Assembly: GCA_049324535.1 (NCBI GenBank)
Contig: JBMOOG010000001.1
Coordinates: 496,001 to 560,000, forward strand
DNA length: 64,000 nucleotides
Direction of reading: 5' to 3'
Origin: JBMOOG01 sp049324535
GTDB lineage: Bacteria; Pseudomonadota; Alphaproteobacteria; Rhodobacterales; Rhodobacteraceae
Position 1 is the first letter of the stretch. Every line of letters begins with the position of its first letter. The translations under genes were made by a program, and so were the position numbers. Shown here one piece after another: positions 27,465 to 35,970 of this stretch. The notes under the pieces are model-generated. The model was given only the letters and a program-made list of their open reading frames with translations. It made no database searches and was not told where the DNA came from.

Positions 27465-29030
27465 CTAACTTCCGGGCGCGCGCCACATGGCGGTGGTGAT
27501 TCCCTGATCGACAAGGGCCTTCTGCGCGGCATAGGCCGCGCGCCAGCGGGCGCGCGCCTCGTCGTAGGCAGCGCGGTTGCGCCGGTCGGGCGAGACCACG
27601 CGCTCGGTCTGGACGAAGGCGCGTCCGGCCTCGGGAAGGCTTGAGAACTGGCCGATGCCGGTTGCGGCCGCCGCCGCGGCGCCAAGCGCCGTCGCCTCGC
27701 GCACGACGGGTATGCGCACGTCCCGTCCGGTCACGTCCGCAAGGATCTGCGGCCAGAGCCGGCCCTTCGCCGCGCCGCCCCCGAGGATCAGCGGGCCGGA
27801 ACTGCCGACGCCGGCGAAGGTCTCGACCCGGTCGAGGTTCTCGGCCGCGACGATGGCGGGGTTTTCCTGGATCGCGCGGAAGATCGCCCCCTTGCTGCAC
27901 AGCGCCGGGTCCAGCGACAGGTTCAGAAGCGACGGCGCGGCGTGGTACCAGCGTCCGAAATCCATCGCGTCGGAATAGATCGGTATGATGTCATGCGCGC
28001 CCACCGGCACCTGCATGGCGAGGTCCTCCATGACCGCGTAGGCGTCGCGGCCGGTTGCCTGGGCCAGCGCCTTTTCCTCGGCGCAGAAGGCGTTGCGGAA
28101 CCAGCGGGCGGTGAGACCGACGAAGAAGCTGATCGCCTCGGCCTGGTTCATCTGCGCCACGGCGGCGCTGTTCACGCGCACGCGCATCGTCGGATCGACC
28201 GAGCCCGCCGGGATGTTCACCACCTGCTGCCAGAAGGTTCCGCCCAGCACGGCCGCGTCGGCAAGGTCCGGCACGCCGAGGCCGACCGACCCCAGCTGGA
28301 CGTCGCCGCCACCCGCGACGAAAGGGGTGCCGACGGCAAGGCGGGTTTCCGCGGCGGCCGCGGCCGTGATGCCTCCGGCGATGGTTCCGGGCTCGACCAC
28401 CCGCGGGAACATCGCCCGGTCAAGGCCCGCCCGGGCGATCAGCGCGTCCGACCAGTCGCGCCGTTCAAGGTTCATCAGGCCGTTCGTCGAGCCGTTCGTC
28501 GGCTCGACGGTGATCTCGCCGGTGAGGCGGGCGGCGATCCAGTCGTTGACCATGGACAGATGGCGCACGCGCCCGAAGAGGTCGGGGCGATGCCGGCGCA
28601 GCCAGTTGAGCCGCGGCAGGGCGCCAAGCGCGAAGGTCTCGCCCGAGATGGTGTAGAAGTCGCGCTCGAAGTCGGGGCCTTTCGCCTTGAGCTCGGCCAC
28701 CTCGGCGCCCGCGCGGCTGTCCACGTTCGCGCAGGCCCAGATCTCCCGCCCGTCCCGGTCGTAGAGGACGATCGCCTCGCGCATCGAGGTCGAGCTGACC
28801 GCGGCAATGTCGGTTCCCGACAGGCCGCATTCCGCCAGTACCTTGCCGATGCAGCGGTTCAGGAGCGCCCATCCGCCTTCCACGTCGAAGGCCATCGACC
28901 CGGGCACGCCCGGCTCGGGCCGATGAAGCCATTCCTCCTGGGCAAAGCCGATCTGGCTGCCGGCCCGGTCGAAGATCACCGCGCGCCCGCTGCCGGTTCC
29001 GGCGTCGAGGATCAGAAAGTGTCCGGTCAT
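27465..29030 (-). CDS. lsrK: Autoinducer-2 kinase LsrK
   Basis: LsrK phosphorylates imported AI-2 (the open form DPD), trapping it and creating the LsrR inducer. The 521-residue FGGY kinase matches enterobacterial LsrK closely throughout: ILDAGTGSGRAVIFD, SSTSMREAIVLYDRDG, IWACANVDSRA, GGGDVQLGSVGLGV, AVLGGTFWQQVVN, GGGAAKGRLWPQILADV and the end GITTAMWRAPGS. It overlaps lsrR by 4 bp and reads with it, divergent from the transport genes. No lesion is seen. Confidence 0.95.
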   Translation of the reverse strand: MTGHFLILDAGTGSGRAVIFDRAGSQIGFAQEEWLHRPEPGVPGSMAFDVEGGWALLNRCIGKVLAECGLSGTDIAAVSSTSMREAIVLYDRDGREIWACANVDSRAGAEVAELKAKGPDFERDFYTISGETFALGALPRLNWLRRHRPDLFGRVRHLSMVNDWIAARLTGEITVEPTNGSTNGLMNLERRDWSDALIARAGLDRAMFPRVVEPGTIAGGITAAAAAETRLAVGTPFVAGGGDVQLGSVGLGVPDLADAAVLGGTFWQQVVNIPAGSVDPTMRVRVNSAAVAQMNQAEAISFFVGLTARWFRNAFCAEEKALAQATGRDAYAVMEDLAMQVPVGAHDIIPIYSDAMDFGRWYHAAPSLLNLSLDPALCSKGAIFRAIQENPAIVAAENLDRVETFAGVGSSGPLILGGGAAKGRLWPQILADVTGRDVRIPVVREATALGAAAAAATGIGQFSSLPEAGRAFVQTERVVSPDRRNRAAYDEARARWRAAYAAQKALVDQGITTAMWRAPGS

Positions 29031-30001
29031 CCCTGCCTCCTCAGCAGATCGCGGGCGGTCTCCTCGTCGGTGACAAGCGTGTTGGCGAGCCGGCCGCGCA
29101 GCAGCCCGGCAATGGCCTCGATCTTTTCGGGGCCGGCGGCCGCGGCCACGACCGACGGTATCCGCCGCAGGTCGTCGGGGGTGACGGCGACGACATGCCG
29201 GTGCAGGTCGAGGTCGAGGATCTGGCCGTCGCGGTCGTAGAAATGGCCGAGCACGTCGCCGACCGCGCCCCGACGGGTGAAGAGCTCGATCTCGGCGCTG
29301 GTGCAGTAGCCGTAGCGGACAAGCGTTGCGGACCGTGCGACCGAGCCCACACCGATCAGCGCGGTCCGGGCCGTCACCGCCATGTCCAGAACGTTGCGGA
29401 CGTAGGGCTCGACCCGCAGCATCTCGGCCAGTTCGGGCGACGAGACGCGGAGCGGTGTCGGGATCAGGTGCGCGAAGTTCTGCGGCCCGTAGAGCCCGGT
29501 GTTGCCGATATAGGCCGAGACCCCGCCGGTCAGGCTGACCAGGGCGATGTTCGACTGCGGAAAGACCGGCGCCATGAAGCGCAGCGCCGTGCTGGTCGCC
29601 TCGCCCCAGCCGATCGCCAGAAGGTCGCGCGGGGCGAGCTGCTGGATCAGAAGGCTGGCCGCCGCCCGCCCGATGCGGGCCGGGGCGGGAAGTCCGGCGA
29701 CCGCCGGAACCACCCGCGCGTCCGCCAGTCCGAAGGCCGCGATCAGGTCCTGCTGAAGCCCGAGGCAGCCCTGGAAGGGCGAGTTGATGCGCAGCTCGAT
29801 CAGGCCGGTCTGGCGGCCCTTCTCCAGCAGCCGCGAGATCTTGATGCGCGACAGGCCCAGCATGTCGGCGATCTGATTCTGGGTCAGGCCGTCGTTGTAG
29901 TAGTGCCAGGCGGCACGGGTGATGAGCTCGATCTCCTCGCTGTCCGAGATCTGCGGCGAGTCGGCGAATTCGTCGGCGCTGTGCAGGACGTCATTGGGCA
30001 T
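29027..30001 (-). CDS. lsrR: LsrR, SorC/DeoR-type transcriptional repressor
   Basis: LsrR represses the lsr genes until phospho-AI-2 binds. The 324-residue protein has an N-terminal helix-turn-helix (YYNDGLTQNQIADMLGLSRIKISRLLEKGRQTGLI, about 33-68) and the SorC sugar-phosphate-binding domain (LLAIGWGEATSTALRFM, NIALVSLTGG, AVTPDDLRRIP). It is translated before lsrK and coupled to it. Two inverted 13-bp elements in the divergent gap are probable binding sites. The gene is intact. Confidence 0.93.
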   Translation of the reverse strand: MPNDVLHSADEFADSPQISDSEEIELITRAAWHYYNDGLTQNQIADMLGLSRIKISRLLEKGRQTGLIELRINSPFQGCLGLQQDLIAAFGLADARVVPAVAGLPAPARIGRAAASLLIQQLAPRDLLAIGWGEATSTALRFMAPVFPQSNIALVSLTGGVSAYIGNTGLYGPQNFAHLIPTPLRVSSPELAEMLRVEPYVRNVLDMAVTARTALIGVGSVARSATLVRYGYCTSAEIELFTRRGAVGDVLGHFYDRDGQILDLDLHRHVVAVTPDDLRRIPSVVAAAAGPEKIEAIAGLLRGRLANTLVTDEETARDLLRRQG

Positions 30002-30027
30002 GGGCTGACCTCAGGATCCTCTGCGAG

Positions 30028-30147
30028 GCGATCATTTGTTTCCCGTGTTGTCAACTGCACCGCCGGATTCGCGAGGCTATTGGCGATACCCCAGCAAGTC
30101 TCTTGACAGAAATGTTCAGATGATTCTTGCTTGCAACAAATGATCGC
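30028..30147. promoter_or_regulatory. Divergent lsrR-lsrG control region with two inverted 13-bp elements
   Basis: GCGATCATTTGTT at 30028-30040 and its exact reverse complement AACAAATGATCGC at 30135-30147 flank the region, each reading the same way relative to its downstream gene. TTGACA occurs at 30103-30108 toward lsrG, and again on the minus strand at 30054-30049 toward lsrR; the -10 elements are weak on both. The short palindrome TTGCTTGCAA (30128-30137) touches the right element. These are the best candidates for LsrR operators. Confidence 0.6.
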
Positions 30148-30207
30148 ATCTGGCGCCCGGCCTGCAAGACGGGCGCTGCGGCGGAACACGAAGGGGAGGG
30201 GGCGGCC

Positions 30208-30525
30208 ATGTTCGTGCAACTGGTGCATATCCGGGTGAAACCGGGTCGGGTCGAGGACTTCCTGCGGGTCTTCCGGGTCAATTTCGACGGCACGCGGTCC
30301 GAGCCGGGGAATTACCGGTTCGACGTGCTTCAGGATGCCGGGGACGATCATCACTTCGTCATCTACGAGGCCCTCGAATCCGAAGCGGCGGTGGACGACC
30401 ACCGCCGGACCGAGCACTACCGGACGACGGTCGCGGGGCTGGCCGAGCTCACCATCGGCGGGCGCGAGAAGGATTTCTTCCGCCTGGTAATGCCGGATCA
30501 TGCGCAAGTACTGGCCGGAGCGTGA
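30208..30525 (+). CDS. lsrG: LsrG, phospho-AI-2 isomerase
   Basis: LsrG isomerises phosphorylated AI-2 (P-DPD) so that LsrF can cleave it, ending the signal. The 105-residue protein is a ferredoxin-like ABM-fold monooxygenase relative; MFVQLVHIRVKPGRVEDFLRVF, NYRFDVLQD, FVIYEA and DDHRRTEHYRTTVAGL match the family. AAGGGGAGGG precedes the ATG at 30208; the earlier in-frame ATG is not supported. It is the first gene of the rightward lsr operon and intact. Confidence 0.93.
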   Translation: MFVQLVHIRVKPGRVEDFLRVFRVNFDGTRSEPGNYRFDVLQDAGDDHHFVIYEALESEAAVDDHRRTEHYRTTVAGLAELTIGGREKDFFRLVMPDHAQVLAGA

Positions 30526-30529
30526 CGCC

Positions 30530-31248
30530 GTGGCCGACGCCGCACTCCTGCTGCGCGAGCGGGTACGCGGGATCAGCGCGGGGATCCTCGCCGCGCTTCC
30601 CGGTCGGCTGGAGCAGGCCGCCGGGGATCTGGCGCGCTGGGGCGGGCGGATTGCGCATTTCGACGTCATGGACGGATGCTTCCTCCCGACGATCACCGCA
30701 GGCCCGGCCTTCCTCGCGGCCGCCGCGGGTCATCTTCGGGACGTGCACCTGATGGTCGCCCGGCCGGGCAGGTGGACGCCTTCGCGCGGGCCGGGGCCGA
30801 TGTCCTGACCGTTCATGCCGAAGCCGAGGATCCCGCCGGCGCCGTGCTGGCGACCCGCGCGGCCGCGGCCCGGCTGGGCCGGCCGATCCTCGCCGGGGTC
30901 GCGGTCATGCCCGGCACGCCGCTCGAGGCGCTTGATCCGCTTCTCGCCCTCGGGCCCGATCTCGTGCTTGTCCTTGCGGTCGATCCGCGCGACGGCCGGC
31001 CGGCCGACGTGGACCGCGCCTGCGCGCGGCTTGCCCGTCTGCGCGATCGTGCGGCGGCGGGAACCCTTCTTGCCCTCGACGGCGGCATCACGCCCGCGAC
31101 CATCGGCACGGCCGCGGCCTGCGGTCCCGATCTCGTGGTCTCGGGAAGCGCCATCTTTTCGGCCCCCAACCCGGCCGCGGTCTTCGCCGGCCTGTCCGAG
31201 ACCTGGGCGGCCGGCCAGCCGACCCGAAACGGGAGGAGCGGACCATGA
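30530..31248 (+). pseudogene. Ribulose-phosphate/allulose-phosphate 3-epimerase family gene (LsrE-like), frameshifted
   Basis: The frame from a GTG at 30530 (GGAG 9 bp upstream; an ATG at 30500 is also possible) encodes the front half of a TIM-barrel epimerase: ISAGILAALPGR, HFDVMDGCFLPTITAGP, DVHLMVARPG. At about 30767 one base is missing and the remainder continues in another frame as QVDAFARAGADVLTVHAEAE...LALDGGITPATIG...VVSGSAIF to the stop at 31248. The two halves join into one epimerase of about 239 residues. The VDPGFGGQ-type phosphate loop is altered to VDPRDGRP, so activity may have been atypical even before the frameshift. A sequencing error is the alternative explanation. It overlaps lsrA by 4 bp. 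Confidence 0.82.
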
Positions 31249-32725
31249 CCGGGGCGAACTCCGCCGCCGACCGGCCGCTTGTCGCGCTGCAGGGCGTCTG
31301 GAAGGTGTTCGACAGCGTGCCGGTGCTGCGCGGGATCGATTTCGACATCCGCCCCGGCGAGGTCCACGCGCTTCTGGGCGGCAACGGGTCAGGCAAGTCC
31401 ACGCTGGTCCGGATCCTGTCCGGCGCCCACCAGCCGACCGAGGGCACCATCGCGATCGACGGCCGGCCCGTCGTCCTGCCGCGGCCGTCCGACGCGCACC
31501 GGATGGGCGTCTACATGGTCCCGCAGGAGCCGCACATCTTCCCGAGCCTGTCGGCTCTGGAGAACCTCACCATGGGGCTCGGGGGCGGTCCGGCACAGGA
31601 GGCCGAGGCACGGCGGCTTGCGGCCGAGATCGGACTGGGCATCGACTTTGCCGCGCCGGGCGCGGAGCTGTCGATCGCCAACCAGCAGCTGGTCGAGATT
31701 GTCCGCGGACTTCTGCGCAAGGCACGGGTTCTCATCCTCGACGAGCCGACCTCGTCGCTCACCCGCCGCGAGGTGCAGGCGCTGGCGACCGAGATGCGGG
31801 CGCTGGCGGCGCGGGGAATCGGCATCCTGTTCATCTCGCACCGGCTGGATGAGGTGCTGCACCTGTCGGACCGGGTCAGCGTCCTGCGCGACGGAGGGTT
31901 CGTCCTGTCGGCTCCGGCCGCGGGTCTGACGCCGGAAAGGCTGGTCGAGGCGATGCTGCCCTCGGACTACACGCCCTCGGCCGCCGCCGCGGCGGTGCGG
32001 CCGGCCGATGCGGAGCCGGTTCTGGACGTGCGCGCGCTGAGCGGGCGCGCGTTCCGCGACGTGTCGTTCCAGGTACAGCCCGGCGAAGTCCTCGGCATCG
32101 CCGGGGTGGTCGGCTCGGGGCGCACCGAACTGGCCGAGGCGATCTACGGGATCGACACGGACGTGACCGGCGAGGTGCGGATCGCGGGACGGCCCGCGCC
32201 CCTGCGCAGCCCGCGCGTCAGCCAGGCCATGGGCCTCGCCTATGTTCCCGAGGACCGCCACGCGCACGGCATCTTCCTTGGCCTGCCAAGCTCGCGCACG
32301 GTGGTCGCGGGCCTTCTGGCTCTGGGCCGCAGGGACTGTCTCGGCGCCGCGGGCGAGGCCGACCTGACCCGCCGGTTCATCGACCGCCTGCGGATCAAGA
32401 TCTCGGCGCCGTCGCAGGCCGCGCGGACCCTGTCGGGCGGAAACCAGCAGAAGATCGTTCTGGCCAAGACGCTCGCGCCCGAGCCGCGGGTCGTCATCCT
32501 CGACGAGCCCACCCGCGGCAGGATGTCTATCGGTCGATCCGCGATCTGACGGCGCAGGGCGTGGGCGTGGTGGTCATCTCCTCGGAGGTGGGCGAGATCG
32601 CCGAGATAAGCGACCGCGTATGCGTGATGCGCGCCGGCCGCCTGTCGCCCTTGGCGCCGGGGCGCCGATCGGTCGAGCAGATCTCGGCTGCGACCTTCGA
32701 CGCGCGGGGAGGAGTCGCCGGATGA
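31245..32725 (+). pseudogene. lsrA: lsrA, AI-2 importer ATP-binding protein, disrupted by short deletion
   Basis: LsrA carries the two ATPase domains of the AI-2 importer. NBD1 is complete (GGNGSGKSTLVRIL, VPQEPHIFPSLSALENL, LDEPTSSLTRRE) and NBD2 runs to LSGGNQQKIVL and LDEPTRG. There the expected D-loop block (VDVGAR-type) is missing and the frame shifts at about 32517, ending at a TGA at 32549. Downstream the correct continuation QDVYRSIRDLTAQGVGVVVISSEVGEIAEISDRVCVM is present in another frame, to a stop at 32725 that overlaps lsrC as ATGA. About six codons plus one or two bases appear lost, so NBD2 cannot complete its fold as encoded. Confidence 0.85.
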
Positions 32726-33735
32726 TGCGCCTTCTCAAGAGCCGGGAGATCCTCGTCCTGGCGCTGCTGATCGTGATGATCCTGGCGGTGTCGACGGTCA
32801 ACGCGGCGGTCCTGCGCCCGATCACGCTGATCAACATCGTGAACTCGTCGCTGTTCCTGGTGCTTCTGTCGGTCGGTCAGATGTTCGTGGTGCTGACCCG
32901 GGGCATCGACGTGTCGGTCGGCGCGATCGCCGGCGTCGCCGCGGTGATCTTCGGCTTTGCGCTGAACGCGGACCTGCCCTTGCCGCTGGCCATGGCGGCG
33001 GCGATGCTGACCGGCCTGGCCGCCGGGGCGGTCAACGCGGCGGGCATCGTGCTTCTGAGCGTGCCGCCGATCATCATGACGCTCTCGACCCTGGGCATCT
33101 ATCGCGGCCTGATGCGCGTGCTCACCGGCGGCAGCTGGATCGAGCAGGTGCCGCAGTCGATCAAGTCTATGGCGGTGACGCGCGTCGCCTCGGTTCCGGT
33201 CCTCGTGATCGTGGTGGCGGCGCTCGTCCTCCTCGGGGCCGTGCTGATGGCGCGCATCCGGGCCACGCGGAACTTCTACGCGGTCGGCGACAACCGCGAG
33301 GGGGCCTTCCTGATGGGTCTGAACGTCCGGGCGACCGAGGCCGCGGCCTACACGCTGTCGGGCCTTCTCGCCGGCATGGCCGCCATCGTCTTCGTGGCGC
33401 AGATCGGCTTCGTGCCGATGCAGACCGGCCAAGGACAGGAGCTGAAGGCCATCGCCGCGGTGGTGCTGGGCGGTGTCAGCCTCATGGGCGGCACCGGCAG
33501 CATCTGGTCGGCGGTGATCGGGGCGCTGTTCCTGACCACGGTCGACAGCATGATGATCTTCCTGCGCGTTCCTGGTTCCTGGAACAACGCCGTGGCCGGG
33601 GCGGTGCTGCTGACGGTCGTGGTGTCGGATTACCTGATCCGGCGCGCGGTCCGGCGCCGCCAGATGGCGCAGCGCGCCGCCGAGCGCCGTCAGTCCGAGG
33701 TCGAGACCCTGGCGATGCGGGAGGTGGGGCCATGA
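32722..33735 (+). CDS. lsrC: LsrC, AI-2 importer permease
   Basis: LsrC is one of two membrane subunits of the AI-2 importer. The 337-residue protein has RbsC-like membrane spans, VGQMFVVLTRGIDVSVGAIAG, YAVGDNREGAFLMGLNV and GGVSLMGGTGSIWSAVIGAL. The ATG at 32722 overlaps the lsrA stop. The gene is intact, but its ATPase partner and its sister permease are broken. Confidence 0.92.
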   Translation: MMRLLKSREILVLALLIVMILAVSTVNAAVLRPITLINIVNSSLFLVLLSVGQMFVVLTRGIDVSVGAIAGVAAVIFGFALNADLPLPLAMAAAMLTGLAAGAVNAAGIVLLSVPPIIMTLSTLGIYRGLMRVLTGGSWIEQVPQSIKSMAVTRVASVPVLVIVVAALVLLGAVLMARIRATRNFYAVGDNREGAFLMGLNVRATEAAAYTLSGLLAGMAAIVFVAQIGFVPMQTGQGQELKAIAAVVLGGVSLMGGTGSIWSAVIGALFLTTVDSMMIFLRVPGSWNNAVAGAVLLTVVVSDYLIRRAVRRRQMAQRAAERRQSEVETLAMREVGP

Positions 33736-34796
33736 CGCTGCCGCGCTGGATGCGAAGCTGGGAAGCGTTCCTTGCGCTCGCCCTGGCCGCCGAGCTGGTC
33801 ATTCTCGGGCTGATCTCGCCCGCATTCCTCAATCCCGAGAACCTGCTCTTCTCGACCAGCGACTTCGCGCATGTGATCATCGCCGCGGTCGGGCTCACGC
33901 TGGTCATCATCACCGGGGGCATCGACATCTCGGACGTCTCGGTCATGGGCCTGGCCTCGATCGTGCTCGGGCTGGCCTTCGTTGCCGGGGTGCCGATCGG
34001 CCTCGCGGTGGTGCTTGCGCTGTCCACGGGGGCGGGGGCGGGGACGCTCAACGGCGTGGTGGTGTCGCGCACCGACGTGAACCCGCTGGTCATCACGCTG
34101 GCCACGCTGTTCCTCTTCGCCGGCATCGCGACCGGCGTGCCCACGCTTCTGGACCTGATGGGGTTCAAGGCTTACAGCGCCGGCGGCTTCGAGGCCTAAC
34201 AGTACGAGGGCATCACCGGCCTGCCGAAGGCGTTCACCTGGATCGGCACCGGCAGCATCGGCTGGGTGCCGCTGCCGCTGGTGGTGACGGTCGCGGTCAC
34301 GGCGCTGGCCGCCTGGCTTCTGGCCCGCACGCGCTTCGGCCGGTTTCGGTTCTTCATCGGCGTCAACGCCGAGGCGGCGCGCTATTCGGGCGTTCCCGTG
34401 CGGCGCACGCTGGTCTGGGTCTACACCTTCAACGGCCTCTGCTCGGCCATCGCCGGGCTGGTGCTGACCGCCTATTTCACCTCCGCCCGGTCGGACCTGG
34501 GCAGCGAGGCGCTTCTCGGCATCATCACCGCTGTCGTTCTGGGCGGAACCTCGATCCAGGGCGGTTCGGGGTCGGTGCTCGGCACGTTCCTCGCCGGACT
34601 GGTGCTCGGCTACCTGCGGCAGGGGCTGCTGGCGCTGGGCATCACCAGCGACGTGGTGCCGGTCATCATCGGCGGGCTGCTGGTGTCCAGCGTTGCCCTC
34701 AAGATCGCCACGGCCCGCATCGCCGTCCATCGCGCGAACCGCATCGCCTACGAGGCCGGTCGCGCCGTGGTCGGAAGGACGGAGGCCCGGCCCTGA
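33732..34796 (+). pseudogene. lsrD: lsrD, second AI-2 importer permease, with in-frame stop
   Basis: The frame starts at 33732, overlapping lsrC, and matches LsrD (LLFSTSDFAHVIIAAVGLTLVIITGGIDIS, NPLVITLATLFLFAGIA). At 34197-34199 a TAA interrupts GGFEA-*-QYEGITGLPKAFTW. The sequence then continues in the same frame through ARYSGVPVRRTLVW, YFTSARSDLGSEALLGIITAVVLGG to 34796. The break is consistent with TAC to TAA in a Tyr codon. Without it the protein would be 354 residues. The N-terminal 155 residues alone would lack most membrane spans. Confidence 0.88.
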
Positions 34797-34873
34797 CCAC
34801 CCACGCAAGAGAGAGGCCGGCGAACGGCCCGCAGGAACCAAGAACCCGAACGACCCCGGAGGAGGAAAACCCG

Positions 34874-35905
34874 ATGAAACACTCAAGGATCACACCGACC
34901 ACGGCCTTCGCGCTTGCGCTCGGCCTTTCGGCCGGAGGCGGCTTCGCCGAGGGCGCGAAGATCGCCTTCATTCCCAAGCTGACCGGTGTCGGCTTCTTCG
35001 AATCCGGCGGCAAGGGCGCCATGGAGATGGGCAAGGAGCTGGGCATCGAGGTGAAATACGACGGCCCGTCCGAGACCTCGGTCTCGGGCCAGGTCGAGTT
35101 CATCAACAACTTCGTCAACCAGGGCTATACCGCGATCGCCATCTCGTCGCTGTCGCCCGACGGGCTGTGCGAGTCGCTCAAGCGCGCGCAGGAAAAGGGC
35201 GTGAAGGTCCTGACCTGGGACAGCGACGTGAACCCCGAATGCCGCAGCTACTACATCAACCAGGGCACGGCCGAACAGCTTGGCGCGCTCCTGGTGGACA
35301 TGGCGGCCGGCCAGATGGCCGATCCGACCGCGCCGCAGAAGGTGGCGTTCCACTACTCCTCGCCCACGGTGACCGACCAGAACAAGTGGGCTGAGGTGGC
35401 CAAGAAGATCATCGCCGAGAAGTATCCGAGCTGGGAGGTCGTCGCGACCGAGTTCTCGAACCAGGACGCGCAGAAGGCCGTGCAGGTGCCGACCGCGCTG
35501 TTCCAGACCTATCCGGACCTGAACGCGGTGATCTGCCCCGATGCCAACGCCCTGCCGGGCACGGCGCAGGCGGCCGAGAACCTCGGGATCTCGGGGAACG
35601 TCATCATCACCGGCTTCTCGACGCCGAACACCATGCGGCAATACGTGAAGTCCGGCACCGTCAAGGCCTTCGGCCTGTGGGACGTCGTCGTTCAGGGCAA
35701 GCTGTCGGTGTTCATCGCCAACGAGCTGGTGAAGGGCGCCGTCTACAAGGTCGGCGACAAGATCGAGTTCCCCGGCATCGGCACGGTCGAGGTCAGCCCC
35801 AACTCGGTGCAGGGCTACAGCTATGAGGCCGAGAACAACGGCATCATCCTCCTGCCCGAGCGGACCGTGTTCACCGCCGAGAACATCGACAACTTCGACT
35901 TCTGA
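34874..35905 (+). CDS. lsrB: LsrB, AI-2 binding protein
   Basis: LsrB is the periplasmic receptor of the AI-2 importer. The 343-residue protein has a signal peptide (MKHSRITPTTAFALALGLSAGGGFA) and matches enterobacterial LsrB strongly, including the ligand-site segments IPKLTGVGFF, LTWDSDVNPE, SPTVTDQNKW and CPDANALPG, which hold the Lys, two Asp, Gln, Pro and Ala contacts known for AI-2. GGAGGAGG gives a very strong ribosome site. The gene is intact, so AI-2 could still be bound although the importer is broken. Confidence 0.95.
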   Translation: MKHSRITPTTAFALALGLSAGGGFAEGAKIAFIPKLTGVGFFESGGKGAMEMGKELGIEVKYDGPSETSVSGQVEFINNFVNQGYTAIAISSLSPDGLCESLKRAQEKGVKVLTWDSDVNPECRSYYINQGTAEQLGALLVDMAAGQMADPTAPQKVAFHYSSPTVTDQNKWAEVAKKIIAEKYPSWEVVATEFSNQDAQKAVQVPTALFQTYPDLNAVICPDANALPGTAQAAENLGISGNVIITGFSTPNTMRQYVKSGTVKAFGLWDVVVQGKLSVFIANELVKGAVYKVGDKIEFPGIGTVEVSPNSVQGYSYEAENNGIILLPERTVFTAENIDNFDF

Positions 35906-35915
35906 TCCGAAAGAC

Positions 35916-35945
35916 GGGGCAGGCTGCCTTCGGGCGGTCTGCCCC
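35916..35945 (+). other. Stable UUCG hairpin between lsrB and lsrF
   Basis: Thirteen consecutive pairs (35916-35928 with 35933-35945, two of them G-U) close a TTCG tetraloop flanked by C and G, one of the most stable RNA loops. It begins 11 bp after the lsrB stop and ends 26 bp before lsrF. Only GGCCC follows, no T tract, so a role in protecting the upstream binding-protein mRNA is more likely than termination. Confidence 0.7.
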
Positions 35946-35970
35946 GGCCCATTCCAGAAAGGGACTGCAC

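Noticed and set aside
32500..32560. Programmed frameshift in lsrA
   Set aside because: No slippery sequence or stimulatory structure is evident, and conserved residues are missing, so a simple frameshift would not restore the domain.
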